Assembly (NCBI GenBank): GCA_002284615.2
Contig: MU070288.1
Location: 21,004 to 42,191, forward strand
Direction: 5' to 3'
Source: Dunaliella salina
Lineage: Eukaryota > Chlorophyta > Chlorophyceae > Chlamydomonadales > Dunaliellaceae
DNA: 21,188 bases
The position numbers were made by a program, and so were the translations under genes. The notes beneath the pieces are model-generated. The model did not search any database. It was given only the letters and a program-made list of their open reading frames with translations, and was not told the origin of the DNA. Each line of letters begins with the position of its first letter. The first letter of the stretch is position 1. Shown one piece after another: positions 18,401 through 21,188 of the stretch.

Positions 18401-21153
18401 CTTAATTGATGTAGAGAGTCTCTCTGCCTATGTAGTTTTTCCTTTTGACTGGTCCATGCTAGCCAGCAGCAAATCCAGAAGCTCAGACATGAAAAAGAAA
18501 AGCTTTTTGTTGTGTTGCAAGAGGACATTAGGTGCAGCTTGGTCAGTTGTTGGCGCAAGAAAGGTTGTGCAAGTGAAAAATCAAGAGAGTCCAAAATCAT
18601 GCTGATCTTTGTCTCAAAGCACAGAGCCCCTCATCTAGACACATGAAAAGGGCGTGTGCCTCATCTTGTATTTGTCCACATGAGCAATGATCCCACACAG
18701 GAGGAATCTCACCTCCCCAAGAGGCAGTTTCCACGTTCAGAGTGCGAGCTCTCAGTCTGAACTCACTGACATTTTGCATGACATGCTGAGACATATCCTG
18801 ACGCAGGTACCCTGGCATCCCAATAGGCTTGCGCACATCTTGATCAACAGGCAAAGCAAAAATGCTTGAGATGTGGGCCAACTTGTTGTTTGTTGTTCGT
18901 GGGTCCACTCCCTCAAAAGCTCTTCGTGCACTACGCATCGTGTACTTTAAGTCAGCGGTTATATCTTGCATGGAAATTGTCATGCCCCGCTTCATTGCTG
19001 TCACAAAGGAATCACAGCGCCGCAATCCAATTGGAAGCCACCCAGGACCTGGGCAGTCCAACATGAGGGTGCCCTAGAATGCATGTGCAGATCCACTTGA
19101 ATGACTTTTCTCAGCGTCTCACAATTATAACTGAGCATGCCATTGTACAACTTGACAGCAGACTTTAACCAGTAAAACTGCATGGGCATATGCCCACATT
19201 CTCTCAGAGCAGCCCAGTCCGTGGTTGTGCGCTTCACACCTAATGTGCCCTTCGAAAGCTCATGTGAAGCAACTGTAATTCACTTGAGAATTCCTGACCT
19301 TCATTTATGTACTCTTTACCCCACACTTGGCTTGCATACATGCCAGCTGGTGTTAAGTACGATTTCCCCAGCTAGAGCAATTCATGTGGCCTGCCCCGCC
19401 GTGCATGCTCTCATATAAATTGCCTGCATCACTAGACAGATGCCATGAAAGGGCTGTGTCATGCTCAGAGGACTTAGCCATGTTTATGTTCTTGTGAAAC
19501 CACATGCCTACGTACTTGCAGGACTCCTTGTGGGGCAATTGCACCCCACCAACCGTGAACACAGGCAGATTGGGTCCTGATGAGTTGAAGTGAACCACGT
19601 CTGACTTGGCTGTGTTAATGATCAGATGCTTCCTTTGAGCATAAAAATCCAAGCGATCCAACATAGTTTGCATTGCACTGGGGTCATTTGCAGTCAATGT
19701 TTAGTCATCCGCATGCAACAAATGTGTCACATGCACGCCACTTGTCCCTGTGATAGCACCTTGCCCCCCTTCCCAAGCTCATATCTGTCATTTTTGTACA
19801 AAGAAAAGAGCAGGGGTGACAGAGGGCAACCCTGCTATACACCAGTATTTGGTTGCACATTAGCAGTCTTCTCCCCATATTTCAAGATGTGCTCATCTGA
19901 GTCGCACATGACTCAGATGAACACATTTTGAAGGATGGGTGAGTCGTGCATGCTCTGATACAAACATACAGGGGCTTTGCTTCCGTCTCACCTTTCTCCT
20001 CTGGGGCCTTGCTTGATGCCTTTTCTTTCTTCTTTGGAGCCTTGGGGCTTGATCATTCCACAGGATGGCAAGAACCCAAGCATTCAGCTCGCCTTGCCTT
20101 TCTCTTTTGCTTTATCTCTCTTCTTTGGGGCCTTGGGGCTTGATCGCTCCAAAGCGTGGCAGGATTCCGAGCATTCAGCTTGCCTTCCCTTTCTCCTTTG
20201 GGGCCTTCCTTGATTCCTATCTTTTCTTCTTTGGGGCCTTGGGGCTTGAACACTCCTCAGCGTGGCAGGGCCCCAAGCATTCAGTTTGCCTTCTTTTTCT
20301 TTTCAGTGGCCTTGCTTGATCCCTCCACGCCTGCAGTACCTCGATTCCCACAAACAACCCTCTCCTGTCGTAGAATCTGCTCGAGGCTTGCCTTGTTCTA
20401 AAGGCAGAGCATTCATGAACATATGATCAATGTAAAAACTGTGCAAGCATAAATACTTGTTTGTCATGAACACCATGTAAGGCATATTTCCTTCGCAAAA
20501 GAACAGTGCAAGCCATATAACCCCAGTGCATGCGTACGCAAGGTGTACTTGGCATAGGAGACTGCCTGATTCAATGCTGCTGCGTTCCACATGCCTGCCC
20601 GACGCCCTCACTCCCTGCTGGGACACAGCCATGCTTAAGCGTGACGGAAGCGCTAGGCCAAAAGGACCAGGCTAGAGCCGATAGACAATTGCCACCATGG
20701 TACCTTCCCATCCCTTTATTGCGGACTGAGAGGACTCCTCCTAGTGGCTTTTTGCGCACCCCATGCGCTACGGCTAAGTTGTACATGCCCTGACTGTGCC
20801 ATGCCCAGCCGGGAGGCAGCTGTCCCCTGTGGCTGTTGTCCATACGTAACACAACATTACATTGCATTACATTACATTAGGGGAGTAACCTTCAGCCAGG
20901 TACTTGTCCACGTACAGCCAATGTTTTTCAAACAATGGTCCACGGCCACTGGAAGTTCGAGCCCAGGCTGCTGGCTTGTTGGTCTCTGGTGTCCATGCGA
21001 GCCTAAACAGGGTGACTGCCTGCCTGGTGCGCCTGCTTGACCGCAGAGCTACGCAGGAAGGGCATCGTCGCGAGCGGCAACAATGCTTACAGCATCCAAG
21101 GCCGGAAGTCTCAGATGAATGCTGCAGAAGTCGCGGACTTGCTGCGCCTGAAG
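3331..21153 (+). CDS. seven-domain repeat protein of unknown function, 16 exons, 3' partial
   Basis: The spliced exons (3331-3468, 4100-4303, 4739-4901, 5753-5883, 6225-6308, 7286-7495, 8979-9110, 9396-9560, 11205-11297, 11521-11730, 12010-12178, 12409-12539, 13347-13394, 17908-17985, 18056-18206, 21047-21153) give about 738 codons in one continuous frame. The protein alternates basic Ala/Pro/Ser linkers (ARTPSRP, TRSRPAEPAP) with seven copies of a domain of about 58 residues. The domain has a predicted helix (GLEGLAAYI), an invariant GMGKS and LPELRRKG, a short ASGNSF-xMxGQ segment that may be strand or wing, and a final helix ending ALRLQ. No signal peptide or membrane segment is visible. 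The linkers resemble disordered S/T-P-R tails seen in DNA-, RNA- or microtubule-binding proteins, but this is only an analogy. I do not recognise the family. The gene continues past the window. Confidence 0.85.
3469..4099 (+). other. intron with a duplicated segment
   Basis: The intron runs from GTGAGC to CATGCAG. It holds a short CA microsatellite at about 3599-3611, a degenerate tandem duplication (3624-3925) and, near 3928-3985, a copy of a dispersed repeat head (GGGTTTACAAGG, then CATCAGTCACAA and GACTGCTAGGCT) also found at 4901 and 17486. Confidence 0.65.
3624..3925. repeat. two degenerate tandem copies, about 165-bp offset
   Basis: Copy a (3624-3780) and copy b (3790-3925) share the ordered landmarks TGAGGG-ATG-TGTCAGCT, GTCTGA-GGA, CAGATG-GCCAGGTTCCTGCTGT and a TGCCTGC end. 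Intervening bases are diverged, so this is an old duplication within the intron. Confidence 0.65.
4100..4303 (+). CDS. exon: domain 1 (complete, intronless)
   Basis: It is 204 nt, phase 0 to phase 0, between CATGCAG and GTCGGT. A ten-residue linker (AVLKDAPAAS) leads into a complete domain with AAWISANYMG, GMGKSAMD, LPELRRKG, ASGNSFSMGG and ALRLQ. Domain 1 carries RTMDATELAQ where domains 2, 3 and 5 have MSAPEIAS or MSGPEIAS. Confidence 0.9.
4304..4738 (+). other. intron with short internal repeats
   Basis: The intron runs from GTCGGT to CTGTAG. It contains a local duplication (TTCTCCATTGGTCCATACAC at about 4457 and TTCTCCATCGGTCTGTACCC at about 4622) and two copies of CTGTAATGTGC near 4550-4577. 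No gene was seen. Confidence 0.7.
4739..4901 (+). CDS. exon: linker plus first part of domain 2
   Basis: It starts after CTGTAG with ARPGSRPSTPPRAAA, an Ala/Pro linker, then GLEGLAAYISSNYAG. The 3' end is ambiguous. A GT donor at 4902 (GG|GTTTAC) leaves two extra codons (Met-Gly) in the product, while a GC donor at 4896 (CAG|GCATGG) restores the normal domain length. Both leave phase 1 and join in frame to 5753. Downstream of the donor the frame stops within a few codons, so splicing is needed. Confidence 0.75.
4903..5749. mobile_element. insertion forming the intron of domain 2, class unknown
   Basis: The inserted 847 bp lie between two copies of CAGGCATGGG (4893-4902 and 5750-5759), both matching coding sequence of the domain, so the insertion struck an uninterrupted exon. 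The left end (TTTACAAAAGG) belongs to a repeat family whose body also occurs at 17495-17715. No open frame of note and no clear terminal inverted repeats or poly-A tail were seen, so the class is undetermined. A 9-11 bp duplication would suit a Mutator-like element, but the length may include chance matches. The acceptor AG (5751-5752) is in the right-hand duplicate. Confidence 0.6.
4930..5150. repeat. dispersed repeat copy, partner at 17495-17715
   Basis: It shares an ordered set of blocks with 17495-17715: GCAACTGCTAG-CTGCAAGT, GTAGCACACTGCA, AGTAATGCAGCACCAA and CGGACTCA. It lies inside the insertion that created the domain 2 intron. Confidence 0.7.
5753..5883 (+). CDS. exon: second part of domain 2
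   Basis: It is 131 nt, entering in phase 1 after CTGTACAG. It encodes GMGKSTMDVLPELRRKGI, then ASGNNFVMGGQVM and SAPEIASALRLQ, ending at CAG|GTGTGC. Length and boundaries match 12409-12539 exactly. Thr replaces the usual Ala after GMGKS. Confidence 0.9.
5884..6224 (+). other. intron
   Basis: It runs from GTGTGC to a pyrimidine-rich CCCTCCCAG acceptor. A short direct repeat (GACCTGCATGTCATGCAGTG / GACCTGTACCTCATACAGTG) occurs near 5988 and 6030. Nothing else was seen. Confidence 0.8.
6225..6308 (+). CDS. exon: short SPR linker
   Basis: It is 84 nt, 28 codons, phase 0 on both sides, from CCCAG to GTAAGC. It encodes ARTPSRPNTRPSSPARSAPA followed by Ala-Ala-Pro repeats. It is near-identical to the 31-codon exon at 11205-11297, which marks the start of the next super-module. 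Confidence 0.9.
6309..7285 (+). other. intron containing a dispersed repeat fragment
   Basis: It runs from GTAAGC to TATTGCAG. Around 6707-6795 it carries a copy of the short family seen at 14124, 14256, 16445 and 18328 (landmarks GGCTGCTTAG, TGCTGGACATTGCCAGCCAC, AGTCCATGATCTCAGA). No gene was seen. Confidence 0.7.
7286..7495 (+). CDS. exon: domain 3 (complete, intronless)
   Basis: It is 210 nt, 70 codons, phase 0 on both sides, between TTGCAG and GTAAGA. Linker residues ASSPAPAASAS precede SLDSLAAYISANYMG, GMGKSAMDV, LPELRRKGI, ASGNSFVMNGQMM and SAPEIASALRLQ. It corresponds to domain 5 in the next super-module. Its start SLDSL departs from the usual GLEGL. Confidence 0.92.
7496..8978 (+). 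other. long intron with a foldback repeat
   Basis: It runs from GTAAGA to CTATGCAG and is about 1.5 kb. A foldback sequence sits at 7931-8075. Between 8284 and 8872 overlapping open frames exist on both strands, with mixed composition but no recognised motif. One minus-strand stretch (GKEWTFELAPNDQ, near 8590-8640) looks protein-like and may come from a decayed element. Confidence 0.6.
7931..8075. repeat. long imperfect inverted repeat (hairpin)
   Basis: Arms of about 57 nt pair at roughly 80 percent, around a loop of about 28 nt that contains CACGTG. A perfect 20-bp core, CAAGCTCCATGACACCATAC (7937-7956), pairs with 8049-8068. A third, partial copy of the right arm (GGTGTCATGGAGCTT) sits at about 8141-8155. 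It could be a foldback MITE or a small-RNA precursor; the sequence alone does not decide. Confidence 0.8.
8979..9110 (+). CDS. exon: long SPR linker ending GLE
   Basis: It is 132 nt, 44 codons, phase 0, from ATGCAG to GTGTGT. It encodes ARTPSRPSTPTRSRPAEPAP, ASYSAP and Ala/Pro repeats, and ends SASGLE, the first residues of domain 4. Its 5' half is nearly identical in DNA to 12010 onward, where the same linker continues straight into domain 6 without an intron. Confidence 0.9.
9396..9560 (+). CDS. exon: rest of domain 4
   Basis: It is 165 nt, 55 codons, phase 0, between CATGCAG and GTAGGG. It starts GLAAYISTNYMG and continues through GMGKSAMDA, LPELRRKGI, ASGNSFVMNGQLM, DANGIAQALRLQ. The preceding 285-bp intron splits the domain after GLE, a position not used in any other copy. 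That intron contains two copies of a roughly 30-bp direct repeat (about 9320 and 9355). Confidence 0.92.
9655..10837 (+). mobile_element. hAT-family DNA transposon, internally deleted, 1,183 bp
   Basis: Terminal inverted repeats TAGGGTTGGCCAGTTCC (9655-9671) and its exact complement (10821-10837) are flanked by the perfect 8-bp target duplication GATATGAG (9647-9654 and 10838-10845). An 8-bp duplication is the hAT signature. Many ATACG/CGTAT motifs crowd both subterminal zones (about 9676-9815 and 10748-10805), as expected for transposase-binding sites. The one large frame encodes only the N-terminal part of a transposase, so the copy is probably non-autonomous. It lies within the intron 9561-11204 in the same direction as the gene. 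Confidence 0.95.
9897..10688 (+). pseudogene. N-terminal fragment of a hAT transposase (BED-like zinc finger)
   Basis: The 263-codon frame begins MDNMEHSEGE. Residues 10-65 are a low-complexity Gly/Ser/Ala/Glu tail. LKRLSNLKKKSQGDFWQWLE follows at about 69-88. A zinc-finger-like segment has Cys103, Cys107, Cys114, His130 and Cys136, with CGKLL and NPSRTAKEHF typical of hAT/BED fingers. After a Gln run and a Pro/Ser linker comes LSRFFFKSGTALRLVEHED (about residues 199-217), which resembles the conserved start of the hAT catalytic region. The DDE catalytic core and C-terminal dimerisation region are missing, and the last 30 residues lie in unrelated subterminal DNA. It could still bind element ends, but this is speculation. 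Confidence 0.8.
10846..11204 (+). other. remainder of intron after the hAT element
   Basis: Unremarkable intron sequence leading to the acceptor GCTCGCAG before the exon at 11205. Small frames on both strands look like chance. Confidence 0.6.
11205..11297 (+). CDS. exon: short SPR linker (second copy)
   Basis: It is 93 nt, 31 codons, phase 0, from CTCGCAG to GTGAGG. It encodes ARTPSRPNTRPSSPVRSAPA and Ala/Pro repeats. It is a near-copy of 6225-6308, one Ala-Pro-Ala unit longer. Confidence 0.9.
11521..11730 (+). CDS. exon: domain 5 (complete, intronless)
   Basis: It is 210 nt, 70 codons, phase 0, between CTTGCAG and GTGAAA, the same length as the domain 3 exon. Linker TPAVSDASSSRP precedes GLEGLAAWISLNFSG, GMGKSAMDV, LPELRRKGI, ASGNSFVMNGQLM and SGPEIASALRLQ. 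Phe-Ser replaces Tyr-x in the NYxG motif. Confidence 0.92.
12010..12178 (+). CDS. exon: long SPR linker plus first part of domain 6
   Basis: It is 169 nt, starting phase 0 after CACTGCAG with ARTPSRPSTPTRSRPAEPAP and ending phase 1 at TACACAG|GTAGGA. After Ala/Pro repeats comes GLEGLAAYIATNYTG. Unspliced, the frame runs on into the MITE and hits a TAA at 12259, so removal of the MITE is needed for a full domain. Confidence 0.92.
12180..12401 (+). mobile_element. hAT MITE inserted in an exon and now forming an intron
   Basis: The 222-bp element starts TAGGATCGGCCAGATCC and ends ACACTGGCGGACCCTG. Its first 29 bases match the hAT at 9655 at 26 positions and its last 34 at 26 positions, so it is a derivative of that family. 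The 8-bp duplication TACACAGG (12172-12179 and 12402-12409) is coding sequence of domain 6. The intron is 12179-12408: donor GT is the last duplication base plus the first element base, and acceptor AG (12407-12408) lies in the right duplicate. Splicing rejoins TACACAG to GCATGGGC, which is exactly the uninterrupted domain. Confidence 0.93.
12409..12539 (+). CDS. exon: second part of domain 6
   Basis: It is 131 nt, phase 1 at the start and phase 0 at the end (CAG|GTATGT). It encodes GMGKSAMDVLPELRRKGI, ASGNSYSLNGRTM and DAPEIASMLRLQ. It is identical in length and boundaries to 5753-5883. It mixes the RTMDA seen in domain 1 with the PEIAS seen in domains 2, 3 and 5, consistent with exchange between copies. 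Confidence 0.92.
12540..12877 (+). other. intron, 5' part
   Basis: It begins at the donor GTATGT. No repeat or coding region was recognised before the acceptor-bearing minisatellite starting at 12878. Confidence 0.6.
12878..13346 (+). repeat. minisatellite of about 66-bp units, each with a splice-acceptor-like end
   Basis: Units begin after an AG at 12878, 12951, 13020, 13085, 13151 and 13219, with one badly decayed unit near 13280. The real exon start at 13347 is the last in register. Each unit has GGCACACCCTGGCAGAC (variants), CAAGCTTGGCTGAC, a pyrimidine-rich stretch and then CAG or ACAG. The unit start resembles the real exon (GCACGCCCTGGCAGC). Only the last copy has both a good acceptor and a good downstream donor. 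Confidence 0.85.
13347..13394 (+). CDS. exon: 16-residue linker
   Basis: It is 48 nt, phase 0 on both sides, between GCGCAG and GTATGA. It encodes ARPGSRPQSPMRPAAQ, matching the ARPGSRP start of the domain 2 linker. It sits at the 3' end of the acceptor minisatellite and may have seeded it. Confidence 0.7.
13395..14027 (+). other. intron, 5' part; nothing recognised
   Basis: This is the first 630 bp of a 4.5-kb intron. There is a small CAC run near 13440 and a short imperfect palindrome at about 13591-13615. No coding signal matches the main gene. Confidence 0.5.
14028..14345. repeat. cluster of short dispersed repeats
   Basis: 14028-14106 (GCCTGTAACCAGACCA, CATTTCAGGCAAGCA) matches 15990-16065. 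14124-14215 (CCTTCAGTCAGG, GTTAGGCTGATC, TTAGCCAGCAG) and 14256-14345 (CCTTCAGCCACAC, AGTCCACAAGCTCAGAGATG) are two copies of the family also present at 6707, 16445 and 18328. The second overlaps the decayed 3' end of LINE copy 1. Confidence 0.6.
14319..15695 (-). mobile_element. LINE (non-LTR retrotransposon) remnant, copy 1
   Basis: On the minus strand, reading from 15695: GCFPFPLSPLLFS at 15640-15678 (reverse-transcriptase motif, with a small insertion and then an in-frame stop at 15638), HINDVDCLAEDVSG, then FYADD (YADD at 15542-15553), and the thumb and C-terminal region to 14807. After a frame break the usual LINE C-terminus appears at about 14484-14603: LRVETSHW, CDLC, DEKHV and FLCPC, the Cys/His motif common after plant and algal LINE RTs. 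The 5' part is missing, cut off near 15697 by a dispersed repeat. It is antisense to the host gene and inside its intron. Confidence 0.88.
14807..15559 (-). pseudogene. reverse transcriptase fragment (YADD) of LINE copy 1
   Basis: It is a 250-codon open frame starting MFYADDLCLTANHP. YADD carries two of the catalytic aspartates of the polymerase. The following MLDRLHGYAQRKGLVINVSK and VFNLGGEQL-SFKYLGMLL are the palm/thumb motifs expected in a LINE RT. It is longer than usual for a decayed copy, which suggests a fairly recent insertion. Upstream stops and the lost N-terminus make it non-functional. Confidence 0.88.
15697..16080. repeat. dispersed repeat copy flanking LINE copy 1
   Basis: The left part (GGTTTGCAAAGATAAGGTC, TTCAGTCA, GCGACTGCTAG) matches the head of the family at 16820 and 3928. 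The right part (GCCTGCAACCAGACCATTCC, TTTCAGGCATGCA) matches 14028-14106. Confidence 0.55.
16081..17494 (+). other. intron; dispersed repeats only
   Basis: Two repeat copies stand out. One is at 16445-16545 (CCTTCAGCCTGTTAGATTGGC, CCAGCCACACAAAAA). The other is at 16818-16900 (GGGGTTACAAGGACAAGGCC, then the palindrome CAGTCGCGCGACTG). A poly-C run lies at about 17299-17311. No gene was seen. Confidence 0.55.
17495..17715. repeat. dispersed repeat copy, partner at 4930-5150
   Basis: Ordered blocks are shared with 4930-5150 (GCAACTGCTAGGCTGCAAGT, GTAGCACACTGCA, AGTAATGCAGCACCAA, CGGACTCA). It is preceded at 17486 by GGGGTTACAT, the family head. Confidence 0.7.
17781..17850. repeat. short repeat, partner at 18385-18445
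   Basis: It shares CCTTTTC-TTAATTGATGT and CTCTGCCTA with 18385-18445. Both read VSFSLIDV-SAY on the plus strand. This is too short, and too isolated from splice sites, to call an exon. Confidence 0.5.
17908..17985 (+). CDS. possible linker exon
   Basis: It is 78 nt, 26 codons, phase 0 on both sides, between CTACTACAG and GTGTGC. It encodes ATAPLLLHQPAHAWPSSAAS and then QLANPP, an Ala/Pro-rich sequence in the right place for a linker. It lacks the SRP motif, so it may be diverged or a chance pair of splice sites. Leaving it out also keeps the frame. Confidence 0.4.
18056..18206 (+). CDS. exon: linker plus first part of domain 7
   Basis: It is 151 nt, phase 0 at the start (after GGTTGCAG) and phase 1 at the end (CCAG|GTGAGG). 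Linker APTPSAAPSAAISSPPAPGL leads to GLESLADFIASNYEG and GMGKSASDVLP. The split codon completes as Glu with the exon at 21047, giving LPELRRKG as in every other copy. This is the most diverged domain (DF for AY, Ser for the first Ala-Met Met). Confidence 0.85.
18253..18311. repeat. isolated unit of the 19974-20330 minisatellite
   Basis: TGTGGGGCCTTGGACCCTTC, then CGTGGCAGGACTCCAAACAT and TCAGGTT, match the minisatellite unit at 19974-20330. It is separated from that array by the short repeats and LINE copy 2. Confidence 0.65.
18328..18520. repeat. dispersed repeat copy with a nested insertion
   Basis: The family landmarks (GGCCTTCAGCCAGACTGTTAG, GCTAGCCAGCAGCAAATCC, AAGCTCAGACATG) match 14124-14215, but about 80 bp are inserted between near-duplicates CCTTTGACTGGC (18361-18372) and CCTTTTGACTGG (18441-18452). 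The inserted piece is the short repeat shared with 17781-17850. Confidence 0.6.
18597..19064 (-). pseudogene. C-terminal LINE ORF fragment with Cys/His motif
   Basis: A 155-codon open frame, best preserved part of LINE copy 2. It includes an Arg-rich region (SARRAFEGVDPRTTNNKLA), FRLRARTLNVETASW and HCSCGQIQDEAHALFMC. Copy 1 has the matching LRVETSHW, CDLC and DEKHV at 14484-14603, so the two remnants are related but distinct elements. Confidence 0.8.
18597..19972 (-). mobile_element. LINE remnant, copy 2
   Basis: Minus strand: YQSMHDSPIL near 19960, TANVQPNTGV with an in-frame stop, then QGCPLSPLLFSLY (about 19800-19840), HADD in place of YADD (19704-19715) followed by a stop, MLDRLDFYAQRKHLIIN and VFTVGGVQL (19353-19697). 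Next come DWAALRECGHMPMQFYWLKS (about 19170-19230) and a 155-codon C-terminal frame (18597-19064) with FRLRARTLNVETASW and a CSC-x-DEAHALFMC Cys/His motif. Several frameshifts and the lost catalytic Tyr show decay. It is truncated at its 5' end at about 19973, where a minisatellite begins. It is antisense to the host gene. Confidence 0.88.
19974..20330. repeat. minisatellite, units of about 85-125 bp
   Basis: At least three units share TCTTCTTTGGGGCCTTGGGG, CTTGA-C-CTCC, GCGTGGCAGG, CAAGCATTCAG and TTGCCTT. The minus strand reads as Lys/Pro/Glu-rich (APKKKEKASSKAPEEKGE), the plus strand as Phe/Leu/Gly-rich. Neither is supported as protein. Confidence 0.8.
20331..21046 (+). other. intron, 3' part
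   Basis: A CATTA microsatellite lies at 20852-20879, followed by GGGGAGTAACCTTCAGCCAGG, the head of the dispersed repeat family. A 98-codon minus-strand frame (20571-20867) has mixed composition but no recognised motif. The intron ends at GACCGCAG. Confidence 0.5.
21047..21153 (+). CDS. exon: second part of domain 7
   Basis: It is 107 nt, entering in phase 1 so that G+AG makes the conserved Glu, and ends at AAG|GTGGGG in phase 0. It encodes ELRRKGIVASGNNAYSIQGR, then KSQMNAAEVADLLRLK. It is clearly the same domain end but diverged (LLRLK for ALRLQ), with two to three extra residues in the wing region. The gene continues to the right of the window. Confidence 0.88.
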
Positions 21154-21188
21154 GTGGGGTGGGATGCAGGGCACAGACAGGCGACACA

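Noticed and set aside
19974..20330. Lys/Pro-rich minus-strand reading as the N-terminal ORF of LINE copy 2
   Set aside because: The open reading comes from repeat units that also occur at 18253, downstream of the LINE, and the RT sequence breaks off abruptly at about 19973.
20955..20972. tRNA-like B box (GTTCGAGCCC); a similar GGTTCGA at 17648 and 11894
   Set aside because: No matching A box at the right distance and no cloverleaf could be drawn, so no tRNA or tRNA-derived SINE is called.

Overview
The window looks like nuclear DNA of a green alga (Chlorophyta, probably a moderate-GC member of the Chlamydomonadales; this is inference). Exons are GC-rich with strong C/G third positions (CTG, CGC, AAG, GGC, ATC). 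They are bounded by GT-AG introns with TGCAG|G acceptors, and the introns are long, lower in GC and full of repeats. No rRNA, tRNA, CRISPR array or prokaryotic operon was seen.

One large plus-strand gene explains almost all of the coding signal, from about 3331 (5' end uncertain, perhaps 2943) to beyond the right edge. I reconstruct 16 exons, about 736-738 codons. Small Ala/Pro/Ser/Arg-rich linkers (starting ARTPSRP) alternate with seven copies of a roughly 58-residue domain that I do not recognise. Its core is LAxYIxxNYxGMGKSAMDxL, then LPELRRKGI, ASGN, and a C-terminal helix ending ALRLQ. Linker exons and intron-free domain exons are symmetric phase 0. The gene seems to have grown by tandem duplication of a two-domain super-module: 3331-5883, 6225-9560, 11205-12539, then a diverged end at 13347-21153.

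The main finding concerns introns. Inside the sixth domain (12010-12539) a 222-bp hAT-type MITE (12180-12401) is flanked by an exact 8-bp target duplication, TACACAGG. It forms a spliceable intron whose donor GT is the last duplication base plus the first element base, and whose acceptor AG lies in the second duplication copy. Splicing restores the ancestral codons exactly. A second, unrelated insertion in domain 2 (4903-5749) is flanked by a 10-bp duplication at nearly the same codon and also keeps the frame. Domains 4 and 7 carry introns elsewhere, and domains 1, 3 and 5 carry none. The locus therefore reads as a record of recent intron gain within near-identical repeats.

Mobile DNA in the introns: a 1,183-bp hAT element (9655-10837; 17-bp perfect terminal repeats, 8-bp target duplication, only the N-terminal zinc-finger part of a transposase), which shares its ends with the MITE; two decayed antisense LINE reverse transcriptases (about 14319-15695 and 18597-19972); several short dispersed repeat families; a hairpin (7931-8075); a minisatellite of splice acceptors (12878-13346); and a second minisatellite (19974-20330) apparently split by the LINE. 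The left 2.9 kb holds no convincing gene: one decayed minus-strand frame and a GGN-phased minisatellite.
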